From the NCBI RefSeq assembly GCF_024721015.1, contig NZ_JANAIF010000004.1:1-44518 (forward strand): a stretch of DNA of 44,518 bases, in the 5' to 3' direction. The notes under the pieces are model-generated. The model searched no databases, had not been told where the DNA came from, and worked only from the letters and a program-made list of their open reading frames with translations. The DNA is from Xenorhabdus bovienii (GTDB taxonomy: Bacteria > Pseudomonadota > Gammaproteobacteria > Enterobacterales > Enterobacteriaceae). Shown here piece by piece: positions 8,930 through 19,691 of this stretch (the first letter of the stretch is position 1; every line of letters starts with the position of its first letter). The position numbers and the translations under genes were made by a program.

Positions 8930-9420
8930 TACATCTGTAATTTCAAAATTTTTTCTCTTTATTTATTTTTCATAACAACCAACCTTATTGTAAATAAATA
9001 CAATTAACCTAAGATAATTAGATAGCTATTACATTAACCACATATAATTAAAATATCATTATTTTATTTATTATAAAATAATTAAAATCATTATTATTTA
9101 TTGGAGAAATACTAAAAAGCATAAAACTCAGCAATAGTTATTTAAAATAAATTAATAATCCGACAGAATTTAACTTATTCTGTTTTCACTTATTACTGTG
9201 AATTTAACATTGAAAAAGATATATTATTCTCTGTACAATATATCTTAACTCCCCCAACGGTGTGCTCCCCCCTAAAAGCTATTCCGATATAATTGCCACT
9301 CAATAAATCCTATTACACTTTAAAAGATAGTACATTATGTAATAATTTCAATTATAAATTACAGAATTTTTAACAAATATTTTACACCTGATTTCCACCA
9401 AACATAACTATGATATTGAA
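8930..9420. other. AT-rich non-coding stretch with small hairpins
   Basis: I find no open frame of convincing composition here. Two short inverted repeats stand out. ACAGAAT/ATTCTGT (9163-9183) is followed by TTTTC. AAGATATATT/AATATATCTT (9216-9246) has an 11-nt loop. The DNA is markedly more AT-rich than the flanking core genes, as expected of a degraded accessory insertion. Confidence 0.5.
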
Positions 9421-9456
9421 TAAAAAAGAGATTACATAATTTCTAATGTAATCTCT
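9421..9456 (-). terminator. Rho-independent terminator after tilS
   Basis: AGAGATTACAT (9427-9437) pairs perfectly with ATGTAATCTCT (9446-9456) around an 8-nt loop. On the minus strand a TTTTTT tail follows. It ends the leftward transcript about 90 bp after tilS. Confidence 0.8.
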
Positions 9457-9542
9457 CATAGGTATTTTTTATATTAAACTGCCAGCAATGATGAATTGCT
9501 GTTTCGTCAGCGACAACTTGAAAGATGAAGGATATAGGTACA

Positions 9543-10889
9543 TTAAGCAGAATACGGCATTCTGTCCCATTTGATTGAAAGTATCTCCTCTCCCGCCAAA
9601 GGCTGCCCCTCCCTGGTGACAAAAACCCCCAATGCTGCAATCAATGTTTCATCATAATAAAGCAATGGTGTTCTTTCCCTAAGCCAAGGTGCGATACCTA
9701 ATTCCTGCCATAATTTTTTACTGTGCCGGGAATGCTTACGACCCACGATGCTAATATTTCCCTGTACACCAAAACGAATGGTTACCCGCTCATTTCTACC
9801 AGGCATTCTGACATTAATACCACTTTCTTCTGACAACACCAGCATGCCCAAACCATCGGGTAATCGCAGTTCTTGTGCTATATCCCATTCAAGTAGGGTT
9901 CCTGCCAGCGATTGGCATTGAGGAACCAGCCAGAGTTGTTGCCGATAACGGCGAACATCGTGCTGCCCCAATCTAAAACGTGGCTCGGCATCCTGTCTGG
10001 AAAGCGCCACTTCCGACCAAATTCTCTGGAGTTGTTCACGCGCAGGCATCTTCACACCATGCTGATTGAACCATCTGCGTAACAAAGCATTACGCTTGGC
10101 CTCAGAGCAATCCACCAACGGTGAAATGGCTATCGCGCCTTCCGGGGTTATCAGCTCACTCAACGATTCATTAAGCAATTCATCCAACAATTGTTCTTGC
10201 TCTCCACACAAGCTGGCACTACGAGAAGCGGCTTGAGGGAAATGAGGCCAGCGCTGGTTAAGCAATGGCATGATATGCAAACGCAAAAAATTACGATCAT
10301 AACGATCATCTTGGTTACTATCATCTTCGATCCATTGCAACCTCTGTGTGTGTGCATACGTTTCGAGTTCTGCACGACTGGCATTCAGCAATGGGCGAAT
10401 CAGTGTTGTTCCAGCAAATGGCATGGAAAAAGGCATAGATGATAGTCCGGCAGGGCCACTCCCCCGTTTCAGTGCCAGCAGAAAGGTTTCTGCCTGATCA
10501 TCGAGATGCTGCGCCGTGACCAAAATTTCACCCTGTTGCAATTCATGCTGGAATGCCTGATAACGGGCGTCACGAGCCGCCGCTTCAATGCCATTTTGCC
10601 GGATATCCAGGCTGACTTTTTCGACCCGAAAATCGACCTTCCAGTCGGCACAAATCTGGCGACAATGTTCAACCCACTTATCCGCCTTTGGATTTAAACC
10701 GTGATGGATATGAATTGCCCTTAGCTCTATTTGATCACGAATGACTTTGTGGGATTGGTAACGTAACTGAACCAGCAAATGCAGCAATACGGTGGAATCC
10801 AATCCACCGCTAAATCCAATCAAGATTTTTTTATATCGCCCTAGCTGATCGATTAACATCGTTAACAGAGGCTCATGAATATTGCTCAT
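9543..10889 (-). CDS. tilS: tRNA(Ile)-lysidine synthase TilS
   Basis: TilS attaches lysine to C34 of the CAU-anticodon isoleucine tRNA, so that it reads AUA instead of AUG. The N-terminal N-type ATP pyrophosphatase domain carries the PP-loop SGGLDS (27-32), followed by the family blocks HVHHGL-like AIHIHHGL and TAQHLDDQAETFLLALKRGSG. The C-terminal domains keep the motif IVGRKHSR....KKLWQELGI. I chose ATG at 10887-10889 (448 residues), with GAAGG upstream. A longer frame from TTG at 10923-10925 overlaps the upstream gene's stop but has a badly spaced ribosome site. Confidence 0.93.
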   Translation of the reverse strand: MSNIHEPLLTMLIDQLGRYKKILIGFSGGLDSTVLLHLLVQLRYQSHKVIRDQIELRAIHIHHGLNPKADKWVEHCRQICADWKVDFRVEKVSLDIRQNGIEAAARDARYQAFQHELQQGEILVTAQHLDDQAETFLLALKRGSGPAGLSSMPFSMPFAGTTLIRPLLNASRAELETYAHTQRLQWIEDDSNQDDRYDRNFLRLHIMPLLNQRWPHFPQAASRSASLCGEQEQLLDELLNESLSELITPEGAIAISPLVDCSEAKRNALLRRWFNQHGVKMPAREQLQRIWSEVALSRQDAEPRFRLGQHDVRRYRQQLWLVPQCQSLAGTLLEWDIAQELRLPDGLGMLVLSEESGINVRMPGRNERVTIRFGVQGNISIVGRKHSRHSKKLWQELGIAPWLRERTPLLYYDETLIAALGVFVTREGQPLAGEEILSIKWDRMPYSA

Positions 10890-10921
10890 TGTGAGTGAAA
10901 ACCTTCTTTCATTTGGCGATA

Positions 10922-11839
10922 TCAATCCTCAATCAAATCATCGCTCAATTTATTCTGTGTCGCTGTCTTGGTTTTTGCACTGATGCAGAGCAGCCCCGAT
11001 ATGATAACAAGCGCTAATCCCACAACATAAGCAGGGACAAACGCATCACCAAAGAACAGAATAAGCCATATCATCGACAGCACCGGTGATAAAAATAAGA
11101 TTGAGGCAATTTTAGGCGAATCAGGGCTATTCATAGCCTTAAACCAGATAATATAGGATACGCCATTCAATATGATGCCGTTGAGCAGCGTTGGCATCAG
11201 TGAATCACCCACTGGCCAATTGAAGCTGCTAAATGCCAATAAAAACACCGCCGACACTAAGGTAGAGCAAGTGAATACCCAAAATGTACTGATATAAGGG
11301 TCAATCGAGAAATGTTTCGATAGCACGGACATCAAGGCAAAACAAAATGCCCCACTGAATACCAGCAACAGAGCCTGCGGATGTTCTACTGCAATCTGGG
11401 TAATATTTCCTTGCGTAAACGTGATCAAAACGGCAATGAAACCAAGCGTGATGCCAATCATCTGCCTGATTGATAATTTTTCTTTGAACAGGAAAAACGA
11501 CAACCCGATGATCATCAGTGGCCAGCTATATTGAACGACCAAGACAGCAACCCCATTCTCGATGGAATAACCGTAATAGAGCAATAAATAGAAGAAACAG
11601 TCCAGAGCACCTAATATCAAAACTTTAAGCATAACTGGAAAGGAAATAAATAAAAGTTGTTTTAAATTTCTACCCATCAGGATAGCAACAAAGAAAACCG
11701 CCAGAACGGACAGAATATTTGACCAGAACAAATATTGGAAATGGTCCATCTCTTTTTGACCCAAACGGGATATGGAGGGAACAAAACTCCAGATCAATAC
11801 ACAGGAAAACGCATAAATGATATTTTTATATTTGGCCAT
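10922..11839 (-). CDS. EamA/DMT-family membrane transporter
   Basis: This 305-residue protein has about ten hydrophobic helices in two similar halves, the layout of drug/metabolite transporters of the EamA family. The second half ends with a helix containing PVLSMIWLILFFGD and a hydrophilic Lys/Asp-rich tail. Such proteins export amino acids, metabolites or drugs, or import nutrients; the substrate cannot be told from sequence. It lies between tilS and accA, where E. coli has ldcC and yaeR, and ends about 30 bp before the tilS ATG, so the two may be co-transcribed. The ribosome site is poor. Confidence 0.85.
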   Translation of the reverse strand: MAKYKNIIYAFSCVLIWSFVPSISRLGQKEMDHFQYLFWSNILSVLAVFFVAILMGRNLKQLLFISFPVMLKVLILGALDCFFYLLLYYGYSIENGVAVLVVQYSWPLMIIGLSFFLFKEKLSIRQMIGITLGFIAVLITFTQGNITQIAVEHPQALLLVFSGAFCFALMSVLSKHFSIDPYISTFWVFTCSTLVSAVFLLAFSSFNWPVGDSLMPTLLNGIILNGVSYIIWFKAMNSPDSPKIASILFLSPVLSMIWLILFFGDAFVPAYVVGLALVIISGLLCISAKTKTATQNKLSDDLIED

Positions 11840-12065
11840 AGAAAACCCAATTTATTATTTTTCGAGTCTAGCTGATAAAACAGCCTATTTCATCCCAATG
11901 TTGTCAGAATGATAATACCAGACAGTATGGAGCGTGCTGATTTCATTACCTATAAACAATAAAATAGGTGGAAATACTGAGAATTTATCACTCCCCAGTA
12001 CTGTCCACCTGCAAATAACGATATTAAAAATAAAACGGTATTGTAATAAAAACAGCTTTCGGAAC

Positions 12066-13025
12066 TTAGCAGTAACCGTATTGCATTAAACGCTCATAAC
12101 GACGATTAACTAATTCTTCGCTGTTCAGATGATCCAAATCGGCAAAATCAGCCAGTAATTGCGCTTTCAATGCTTCAGCAATCGCATCATAGTTACGATG
12201 TGCCCCGCCCAGTGGTTCTGGAATAATGGAATCAATCAATTTCAGCTCTTTCAGACGTGGCGCTGTATTGCCCATCGCTTCGGCTGCCAGTGGGGCTTTG
12301 TCGGCACTCTTCCATAAGATGGAGGCACAACCTTCAGGAGATATGGTAGAAAAGGTGCTGTATTGCAACATATTCACCTTGTCACCCACACTGAGTGCCA
12401 ACGCACCACCAGAACCCCCTTCACCGATAATTGTACAGATGACAGGTACGGACAGGCGGGACATTTCACGCAGGTTGCGGGCAATAGCTTCTGATTGACC
12501 ACGCTCTTCAGCCCCCACACCCGGATACGCGCCAGGAGTGTCAATAAAGGTAATGATCGGCAGTTTGAAACGCTCTGCCAACTCCATTAACCTCAGTGCC
12601 TTGCGATAGCCTTCTGGCGATGGCATACCAAAGTTACGGCGGATCTTTTCTTTCGTCTCACGGCCTTTCTGATGACCAATCACCATGACCGGACGCCCAT
12701 CAAGGCGCGCCAAACCAGCGACTATCGCCTTGTCATCCGCATAGGCACGATCACCCGCCAGCTCTTCAAAGTCAGTAAAAACGCGCTGAATATAATCCAG
12801 CGTATAGGGACGGAGCGGATGACGTGACAGTTGAGATATTTGCCATGCCCCCAGATCAGAGAAAATCTTGCGGGTTAATTCAAGGCTTTTTTCTCGCAGA
12901 CGCTGGACTTCTTCATCCAGATTTATATCTAGCTTTTCATCTTGACGGCTAACTGCGTTGAGCGAATCGATTTTCGCTTCCAACTCGGCAATCGGCTGTT
13001 CAAAATCCAGAAAATTCAGACTCAT
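12066..13025 (-). CDS. accA: Acetyl-CoA carboxylase carboxyltransferase subunit alpha
   Basis: AccA and AccD form the carboxyltransferase that moves CO2 from biotin (on AccB) to acetyl-CoA, giving malonyl-CoA for fatty acid synthesis. The 319 residues match the E. coli length. They include the N-terminal helical segment ([15 protein letters not shown]), the core [13 protein letters not shown], the oxyanion-hole region [11 protein letters not shown] and the C-terminal [20 protein letters not shown]. It follows dnaE with 12 bp between them and has a GGAACGT ribosome site inside the gap, so it belongs to the lpx-dnaE operon. Confidence 0.97.
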   Translation of the reverse strand: MSLNFLDFEQPIAELEAKIDSLNAVSRQDEKLDINLDEEVQRLREKSLELTRKIFSDLGAWQISQLSRHPLRPYTLDYIQRVFTDFEELAGDRAYADDKAIVAGLARLDGRPVMVIGHQKGRETKEKIRRNFGMPSPEGYRKALRLMELAERFKLPIITFIDTPGAYPGVGAEERGQSEAIARNLREMSRLSVPVICTIIGEGGSGGALALSVGDKVNMLQYSTFSTISPEGCASILWKSADKAPLAAEAMGNTAPRLKELKLIDSIIPEPLGGAHRNYDAIAEALKAQLLADFADLDHLNSEELVNRRYERLMQYGYC

Positions 13026-13037
13026 AACGTTCCTATT

Positions 13038-16000
13038 TTAGTCAAATTCTAATTCTACCTGCTCGTTACCCAGCAGAGTTCGCAGATCTGTCAAAAGGGT
13101 ATCCGTCGGCGTTACCCGCCATGTTGCACCGAATCGTAAACGGGCACGGGCATCTACTCGCTGGTAATAAAGATGAACTGGTATCGTACCTGAACGATGT
13201 GGCTCCAATACGCTACGGAGACGATTGAATAATTGCTCATCAATTTGCCTGTCTGACAACGAGATAGCTATCCCGCGTGCAAATTTTTCACGCGCCTCAC
13301 TGATATCCATTAATTCACGGACTGTCATTTTAAGGCCGCCGTTGAAGTCATCAAAGCTGACTTGTCCGGTAGCAATTAAAATTTTGTCCTGTTCCAATAA
13401 ATGCTGATATCTTTCCAGTGCATCAGAAAACAGCATGATTTCCAGCCGTCCTGAACGATCATCCAAAGTACAGATGCCAATCCGGTTGCCCCGTTTGGTT
13501 GTCAAGATTTTGGAGGCCAGCACCAAACCTACCACAGTCGTTACTTGACCACGAGGTGTCGGGCTCACATCTTTTAGACGCAATCCATTCGTATATCGTT
13601 CAATCTCTTTCAAATAACTTGTGATCGGGTGACCCGTTAAATACAACCCCAGCGTTTCCCGTTCACCATCTAACACGATTTTCTCTGGCCATTTCGGTGT
13701 ACTGGCATATGAAAGCTCAACCTGTTCTGGTTTTTCAGCCAGTACTCCAAACATATCTGTCTGGCCAATGGCTTCTGCTTTAGCATGTTGGTCAGCCGCT
13801 TTCAGCGCGTCTTCCAACGAAGACATCAAGGCCGCGCGATGTGGCCCCAGCCTGTCGAACGCACCTGACATAATCAGCTTTTCCATCACACGACGGTTCA
13901 GCTTTTTGGTATCAACACGCGCGCACAGATCAAACAGTTCTTTGAAATGCCCCTCTTTTTGACGTGCTTCGAGGATTGCTTCAATCGGCCCTTCACCCAC
14001 GCCTTTAATCGCACCAATGCCGTAAACAATTTCGCCTTCGTCATTGACATGGAAATGATACAGACCACTGTTGATATCCGGTGGTAAAACCTTAAGCCCC
14101 ATACGCCAGCATTCATCCACCAGCCCAACGACTTTTTCTGTGTTATCCATATCCGCCGTCATCACGGCCGCCATAAATTCTGCCGGATAATGCGCTTTTA
14201 ACCATAAGGTTTGGTAAGAAACTAACGCATAGGCAGCAGAGTGAGATTTGTTGAAACCATAACCCGCGAATTTTTCCACCAGATCGAAGATTTTTATGGC
14301 GAGTTCGCCATTAACACCTTGGCTTATCGCGCCCTCTTCAAATACCGAGCGCTGTTTAGCCATCTCTTCCGGCTGCTTCTTACCCATTGCGCGACGGAGC
14401 ATATCTGCACCACCGAGGGTATAACCTGCCAGCACCTGAGCAATCTGCATCACCTGTTCCTGATACAGAATGATACCGTATGTTGGCTCTAATACGGGTT
14501 TCAGGGATTCGTGCTGCCACTCAACATCTGGGTATGAAAGCTCTTCGCGGCCATGTTTACGGTCGATAAAGTTATCCACCATACCGGATTGTAATGGCCC
14601 CGGACGGAACAACGCTACCAATGCGATCATATCTTCGAAACAGTCGGGACGCAGACGTTTGATCAGATCTTTCATCCCACGGGATTCAAGCTGGAACACC
14701 GCCGTAGTTTCAGAGCGTTGCAGCATATCGAAACTTATCTGGTCATCCAGCGGAATTGCCGTAATATCAATCGGTTCCAGATTTTTATGAGTACGACGGG
14801 CGTTCACCATCTCAAGCGCCCAGTTGATGATGGTCAAGGTTCTCAGGCCAAGGAAGTCAAACTTCACCAGACCCGCATATTCCACATCGTTCTTATCAAA
14901 CTGAGTGACGGGGTTCAGGCCTTCCGGATCACAGTAAATCGGTGCAAAGTCAGTGATCTTGGTCGGGGCAATGACCACACCACCCGCATGTTTACCGGCG
15001 TTACGGGTGACACCTTCCAGTTTGCGCGCCATGTCAATCAGCGCCCTGACTTCTTCATCTGCTTCGTAGATTTCAGGCAACTGAGGCTCAGCCGCAAACG
15101 CCTTTTCCAACGTCATGCCAGGATCAGGAGGCACCAGTTTCGATATTCGATCAACAAATCCATATGGGTGCCCCAATACGCGCCCAACGTCACGGATAAC
15201 TGCTTTTGCCGCCATCGTACCGAAGGTAATGATCTGCGATACCGCATCCCGCCCGTACATATCCGCAACGTGGTCAATCACCTGATCACGTTTTTCCATG
15301 CAAAAATCGACGTCAAAGTCGGGCATCGAAATACGTTCAGGGTTGAGGAAACGTTCGAACAGCAAATCAAATGCCAACGGATCAATATCGGTAATTTTCA
15401 AGGCATAGGCGACAAGGGAACCCGCACCGGAACCACGCCCCGGCCCTACAGGTACGCCATTATCTTTCGACCATTGGATAAATTCCATCACGATCAGGAA
15501 GTAGCCGGGGAAGCCCATCTGGTTGATAACTGCCAGCTCGATATCCAAACGCTCATCGTATTCGGAACGTTTTTCCGCTCTTAATTGAGGATCGGGATAG
15601 AGAAAGTTCAGGCGATCTTCCAGACCTTGCTTCGATTTTTCAACCAGATAGTCTTCAGTGCTCATATCCCCTGTTGGAAACTGTGGCAGGAAATATTCAC
15701 CGAGGCGAATAGTCACATTGCAGCGTTTGGCAATTTCTACGCTATTTTGCAGCGCTTCAGGAATGTCAGAGAATAGCTCGCACATTTCCTGTTCACTGCG
15801 CAGATACTGCTGAAGGCTATAGTTTTTAGGGCGTTTGGGATCAGCCATCGTATAGCCATCATGAATGGCAACCCGAATTTCATGGGCCTCAAAGTCGTCA
15901 CTTTCCAGAAAACAAACGTCATTGGTTGCCACAACAGGTAGGTTTTTTTCTGCTGCCACTTCAACGGCAGCATGAAGATAATTTTCTTCGTCTTGACGCC

Positions 16001-16520
16001 CAGTACGGATCAATTCAAGGTAATAGCTGTCTGGAAAGTGTTCCTGATAGAAATCGAGGCACTGATCCACCATCGCCCGATTGCCACGCAGAAGGAATTT
16101 ACCAACATCCCCCATTCTCCCACCAGACAGAAGAATCAAGCCGGCTTTGTATTTTATCAGCCATTCTTGTTTAATCGTCGGCCCAATCGCACCATAACCT
16201 TTCTGATAAGCTTCAGAAATCAGAAAAGTTAGGTTTTGATAACCTTCGTTATTACGGGCAAGGATCGTCAGATGGGCATATTCATCCCCCAGCAGATCAC
16301 TTTCCACATAAAAATCAGCGCCTATAATCGGCTTGATACCTGTACTATGGGCACTGCCATAGAATTTCACCAAGCCGCACAGGTTAGTAAAATCAGTGAT
16401 CGCAAAAGCAGGCATATCCAATTTAGCCACTTGTTTTACCAGTGACCCCGTTTTGGCTAAGCCGTCAATCATTGAATAGTCGCTGTGAACACGTAAGTGT
16501 ACAAAACGTGGTTCTGTCAT
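13038..16520 (-). CDS. dnaE: DNA polymerase III catalytic subunit alpha
   Basis: DnaE is the replicative polymerase in the Pol III core. The 1160 residues equal the E. coli length. An N-terminal PHP domain begins with [16 protein letters not shown]. The palm domain has the metal-binding motif PDFDVDF near residue 400, and the [12 protein letters not shown] segment lies just before it. Helix-hairpin-helix and OB-fold domains fill the C-terminal third, where the beta-clamp contact (QTDMFG, about residues 920-925) can be seen. It lies between rnhB and accA in the conserved operon, so replication, lipid A and fatty acid genes share transcription. Confidence 0.98.
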   Translation of the reverse strand: MTEPRFVHLRVHSDYSMIDGLAKTGSLVKQVAKLDMPAFAITDFTNLCGLVKFYGSAHSTGIKPIIGADFYVESDLLGDEYAHLTILARNNEGYQNLTFLISEAYQKGYGAIGPTIKQEWLIKYKAGLILLSGGRMGDVGKFLLRGNRAMVDQCLDFYQEHFPDSYYLELIRTGRQDEENYLHAAVEVAAEKNLPVVATNDVCFLESDDFEAHEIRVAIHDGYTMADPKRPKNYSLQQYLRSEQEMCELFSDIPEALQNSVEIAKRCNVTIRLGEYFLPQFPTGDMSTEDYLVEKSKQGLEDRLNFLYPDPQLRAEKRSEYDERLDIELAVINQMGFPGYFLIVMEFIQWSKDNGVPVGPGRGSGAGSLVAYALKITDIDPLAFDLLFERFLNPERISMPDFDVDFCMEKRDQVIDHVADMYGRDAVSQIITFGTMAAKAVIRDVGRVLGHPYGFVDRISKLVPPDPGMTLEKAFAAEPQLPEIYEADEEVRALIDMARKLEGVTRNAGKHAGGVVIAPTKITDFAPIYCDPEGLNPVTQFDKNDVEYAGLVKFDFLGLRTLTIINWALEMVNARRTHKNLEPIDITAIPLDDQISFDMLQRSETTAVFQLESRGMKDLIKRLRPDCFEDMIALVALFRPGPLQSGMVDNFIDRKHGREELSYPDVEWQHESLKPVLEPTYGIILYQEQVMQIAQVLAGYTLGGADMLRRAMGKKQPEEMAKQRSVFEEGAISQGVNGELAIKIFDLVEKFAGYGFNKSHSAAYALVSYQTLWLKAHYPAEFMAAVMTADMDNTEKVVGLVDECWRMGLKVLPPDINSGLYHFHVNDEGEIVYGIGAIKGVGEGPIEAILEARQKEGHFKELFDLCARVDTKKLNRRVMEKLIMSGAFDRLGPHRAALMSSLEDALKAADQHAKAEAIGQTDMFGVLAEKPEQVELSYASTPKWPEKIVLDGERETLGLYLTGHPITSYLKEIERYTNGLRLKDVSPTPRGQVTTVVGLVLASKILTTKRGNRIGICTLDDRSGRLEIMLFSDALERYQHLLEQDKILIATGQVSFDDFNGGLKMTVRELMDISEAREKFARGIAISLSDRQIDEQLFNRLRSVLEPHRSGTIPVHLYYQRVDARARLRFGATWRVTPTDTLLTDLRTLLGNEQVELEFD

Positions 16521-16536
16521 AGTTTGCCCAGATTAC

Positions 16537-17127
16537 TTATCCAAGACCCAGCGCTCGTTTGACCGGCGCAAAGCTTTTACGATGGTGTTCCGTGGCGCCC
16601 AGCAAAGCCAGTTTTTCCAGATGCAGGGCGGTCGGATAACCTTTGTGTTTCGCGAAGCCATAATCAGGAAATTGCTTACCCAGTTCGGCCATTTCTCTGT
16701 CGCGTGTCACTTTTGCTAAAATGGAAGCAGCACTTATTTCTGCCACCAGATTATCCCCCTTAACCACCGCCTGTGCCGACATCGGCAATGCAGGACAACG
16801 GTTCCCATCAATCAGGACATAATCCGGTGTGATAGCTAAACCTTCCACCGCTCGCTGCATGGCGAGCATGGTAGCGTGGAGAATATTGAGTTGATCAATT
16901 TCTCCTGGTTCGGCGCGGCCAAGGCTCCAGCACAGCGCCTTTTCTTTAATTTCCAGATAAAGTGCTTCACGCCGCTTTTCTGTGAGTTTTTTCGAATCCA
17001 TCAAGCCTGTAATCGGTTTGGCAGGATCAAGAATGACTGCCGCAGTAACCACTGCCCCGACCAGTGGGCCACGCCCAACTTCATCAACACCGGCAATCAA
17101 ATTCGCCTGAGGATAAACAAAATCCAT
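16537..17127 (-). CDS. rnhB: Ribonuclease HII
   Basis: RnhB cuts RNA in RNA-DNA hybrids and starts removal of single ribonucleotides from DNA. The 196-residue protein has the acidic active-site pair D15-E16 in [13 protein letters not shown], the second conserved Asp in [10 protein letters not shown], and the motif [13 protein letters not shown]. Its ATG shares one base with the lpxB stop (TAATG), so translation is probably coupled. The gene order lpxB-rnhB-dnaE is as in E. coli. Confidence 0.96.
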   Translation of the reverse strand: MDFVYPQANLIAGVDEVGRGPLVGAVVTAAVILDPAKPITGLMDSKKLTEKRREALYLEIKEKALCWSLGRAEPGEIDQLNILHATMLAMQRAVEGLAITPDYVLIDGNRCPALPMSAQAVVKGDNLVAEISAASILAKVTRDREMAELGKQFPDYGFAKHKGYPTALHLEKLALLGATEHHRKSFAPVKRALGLG

Positions 17128-18311
17128 TATCTTCTCGCTAATTCCAGAACCGCTTGTGCAGCTTGTTCATCGGCATCACAGCGAATGCTTTCATGCAAAT
17201 GCAGAAACGTTTGTTTCAACGATTCTACATCAGCACCACCTTGCAAGAGAGGCAACAATGCCCCAGACAATGCTTGTGGCTCACACTCGTCCTGTAATAG
17301 TTCTTTAACTAATTCTTTGCCTGCCAGCAGGTTAGGCAGAGAAACATACGGCGTTTTTACCAGCCGCTTTGCCAGCCAGAATGTAAAAGGTTTCATTCTG
17401 TAGCCCACCACCATCGGGCATTTGGCCAGCATACACTCCAGCGCTGCCGTACCTGAGGCCAGTAAAGTCGCATCACTGGCGATCATGGCTTTACCGGCGT
17501 TACCATCCAACAAATGGACAGATAAATCTGGCGCAATTTCATCTTTAATACGCTGAAACTGCTGATGCCGCTTGGCATTCACCAATGGAACCAATACATG
17601 CAGATCAGGAAGGATTTTCCTCAGCAACTGCACGGTTCTAAGAAAATCGGCACTCAACATCTCAACTTCTGCATGGCGGCTACCGGGCAGTATCGCTAGG
17701 CAATGGGCATTTAAGGGAACACCCAAAGCCTCCCGGGCTGCCGCTTTATCCGTTTGCAGTGGCATCGAATCAGCCATCGTGTGGCCAATAAACCTGCATG
17801 GAACGCTAAATCGATCATAGAACGCTTTTTCAAATGGCAAAAATGCCAGTACCAGATCCGTTGCCCGGCCGATTTTGAAAACCCGTTTCTGACGCCATGC
17901 CCATACTGATGGACTGACGTAATGAATCGTCCTAATCCCTCGCTGTTTCAGCCGCCCTTCCAACGTGATGTTAAAATCAGGGGCATCGATACCAATAAAG
18001 ACATCCGGCTTCAACGCGGTAAATCGTGCCGTTAAATCTTTGCGGATTTTCAACAAACGGGGCAAGCGTCCCAATACTTCAACGATCCCCATGACCGCCA
18101 GCTCTTCCATCTCATACCAGGCTTCGCAACCTTCCGCCTGCATAAGAGGGCCAGCAACACCCACAAAATGGGCATCAGGAATTTTAGCTTTCAATGCGCG
18201 AATCAGCCCGGCACCAAGAATGTCACCGGACGTTTCTCCGGCAACCAAAGCAATTGTCAGCGGACGCTGATTACTAACAGAAGAAAAGGTAGCCAAAGGA
18301 GTATCCTTCAT
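17127..18311 (-). CDS. lpxB: Lipid A disaccharide synthase
   Basis: LpxB is a peripheral inner-membrane glycosyltransferase that joins UDP-2,3-diacylglucosamine and lipid X to make the lipid A disaccharide. The 394-residue protein shows the family start [18 protein letters not shown], the block [19 protein letters not shown], and the nucleotide-binding region [12 protein letters not shown]. Compared with E. coli it has about a dozen extra residues at the N-terminus before the conserved [11 protein letters not shown]. It starts 4 bp after lpxA and overlaps rnhB by one base. Confidence 0.97.
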   Translation of the reverse strand: MKDTPLATFSSVSNQRPLTIALVAGETSGDILGAGLIRALKAKIPDAHFVGVAGPLMQAEGCEAWYEMEELAVMGIVEVLGRLPRLLKIRKDLTARFTALKPDVFIGIDAPDFNITLEGRLKQRGIRTIHYVSPSVWAWRQKRVFKIGRATDLVLAFLPFEKAFYDRFSVPCRFIGHTMADSMPLQTDKAAAREALGVPLNAHCLAILPGSRHAEVEMLSADFLRTVQLLRKILPDLHVLVPLVNAKRHQQFQRIKDEIAPDLSVHLLDGNAGKAMIASDATLLASGTAALECMLAKCPMVVGYRMKPFTFWLAKRLVKTPYVSLPNLLAGKELVKELLQDECEPQALSGALLPLLQGGADVESLKQTFLHLHESIRCDADEQAAQAVLELARR

Positions 18312-18315
18312 CTAC

Positions 18316-19113
18316 TTAACGAATGATGCCACGGTTGGATTTTGCTGAATTTTCCAGAAAATCACTGAATGCTTTCACATGTGGGTTATTTGCCGCCTGA
18401 AGCTCAATTTCTATTCTGGCTTCTTCCAGCGTCTTTCCGCTACGGTAAAGTACTTTATAGGCATTACGGATTGCATGCAGTGATTCTTTATCAAAGCCAC
18501 GGCGCTTCAAACCTTCAATATTCAATCCGAAAGGTGTGGCATGGTTTCCCTGTGCAATGACGTAAGGCGGGACATCCTGCGCAACGCCAGAACAACCACC
18601 GACCATAACATGAGCGCCAATCTGACAGAATTGATGAACAGCCGTCATTCCACCAATAATGACGTAATCGCCCAGAATGACATGCCCACCCAGTGTGCCG
18701 TTATTCGCAATGATACAGCGATCACCAAGCATGCAATCATGAGCAATGTGGGTGTTAATCATCAGCAGATTGTCACTGCCAATTTTAGTCAAACCGCCAC
18801 CCTGAACGGTGCCACGATGAATCGATACGCTTTCACGAATACGGTTACGATCACCAATCTCAACGCGAGTCGGTTCACCCTGATATTTGAGATCCTGATT
18901 TACTTCACCAATAGAGGCAAATTGATAAATCTGGTTATCACGGCCAATCTTGGTGATCCCGTTGATCACAACATGGGATTTAACTTCAGTCCCTTCACCG
19001 ATCTCAACCTGAGAGCCGATATAGCAAAATGGGCCAATACGGACATTGGCACCAATAACTGCACCCTCTTCAACAATGGAAGAGGGATGAATAACAGCAG
19101 TTTGATCAATCAT
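18316..19113 (-). CDS. lpxA: UDP-N-acetylglucosamine acyltransferase
   Basis: LpxA adds an R-3-hydroxyacyl chain to UDP-GlcNAc, the first step of lipid A synthesis. The 265 residues are mostly left-handed beta-helix hexapeptide repeats. The catalytic base H125 is present in NTHIAHD (120-126), at the same number as in E. coli. A helical C-terminal segment completes the trimer-forming fold. The gene follows fabZ with 3 bp between, which places it in competition with FabZ for the same hydroxyacyl-ACP. Confidence 0.97.
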   Translation of the reverse strand: MIDQTAVIHPSSIVEEGAVIGANVRIGPFCYIGSQVEIGEGTEVKSHVVINGITKIGRDNQIYQFASIGEVNQDLKYQGEPTRVEIGDRNRIRESVSIHRGTVQGGGLTKIGSDNLLMINTHIAHDCMLGDRCIIANNGTLGGHVILGDYVIIGGMTAVHQFCQIGAHVMVGGCSGVAQDVPPYVIAQGNHATPFGLNIEGLKRRGFDKESLHAIRNAYKVLYRSGKTLEEARIEIELQAANNPHVKAFSDFLENSAKSNRGIIR

Positions 19114-19116
19114 ATA

Positions 19117-19569
19117 TTAAGCCTCACGACGGCGAGCACACATCATTTCAGCTTCGCAAGCCACTTCTCCATCGACTTTTGCTACGCCCCTAAAACGCGC
19201 AACACCGCGACGTTCTTTAATAAATTCAACTTCCAGAATCATTTGATCACCTGGCAGAACCGGACGCTTGAAACGAGCACCATCAATAGCGGCAAAGTAA
19301 TACAACTCACCCGGTGCCAGTGAGCCAACGCTTTTGAATGCCAGAATTCCGGTTGCCTGAGCCATTGCTTCAAGGATCAGGACGCCTGGGAAAATTGGCT
19401 TACCCGGAAAATGTCCCTGAAAGAATGGCTCATTAAATGATACATTTTTGACTGCGCGTAGGAATTTACCTTCCTCAAAATCCAAAACACGGTCTACCAG
19501 CAGAAACGGGTAGCGGTGAGGTAGCAAATCCAAAATCTCTTCAATTTGCAGAGTACGATTATCACTCAT
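19117..19569 (-). CDS. fabZ: 3-hydroxyacyl-ACP dehydratase FabZ
   Basis: FabZ dehydrates R-3-hydroxyacyl-ACP in the fatty acid elongation cycle. The 150-residue hot-dog-fold protein carries the active-site H53 in [12 protein letters not shown] and E67 in LEAMAQATG. It lies between lpxD and lpxA, which use the same hydroxyacyl-ACP; the balance between these enzymes sets the membrane phospholipid to lipid A ratio. A structured 122-bp spacer separates it from lpxD, unusual for this tightly packed operon. Confidence 0.97.
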   Translation of the reverse strand: MSDNRTLQIEEILDLLPHRYPFLLVDRVLDFEEGKFLRAVKNVSFNEPFFQGHFPGKPIFPGVLILEAMAQATGILAFKSVGSLAPGELYYFAAIDGARFKRPVLPGDQMILEVEFIKERRGVARFRGVAKVDGEVACEAEMMCARRREA

Positions 19570-19614
19570 CTAAATACTCTTCCTGTCTATATAAGAATCA
19601 TAGTATTAACGACA

Positions 19615-19656
19615 CGGCCTGCGTTAACTCCAAATGCAGAGTTATCAGGCAGGCCG
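19615..19656 (-). promoter_or_regulatory. Two-tier stem-loop in the lpxD-fabZ spacer
   Basis: CGGCCTGC (19615-19622) pairs with GCAGGCCG (19649-19656), and inside it AACTC (19626-19630) pairs with GAGTT (19639-19643). It sits in the untranslated spacer between lpxD and fabZ. No U tract directly follows on the minus strand, so it is not a plain terminator. It may be an RNA processing or stability element. Confidence 0.45.
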
Positions 19657-19691
19657 CAAAAATAAAAACATAACCAAAAACGTTTGTATGA

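Noticed and set aside
14718..15584. Open frame of 288 codons on the plus strand opposite dnaE
   Set aside because: It is antisense to conserved dnaE codons, has no recognisable domain and no ribosome site, and follows from dnaE codon bias.
18541..19323. Open frame of 260 codons on the plus strand opposite lpxA and fabZ
   Set aside because: Its composition is biased to Asn/Thr, the mirror of hexapeptide-repeat coding on the other strand. No start signal or homology was seen.
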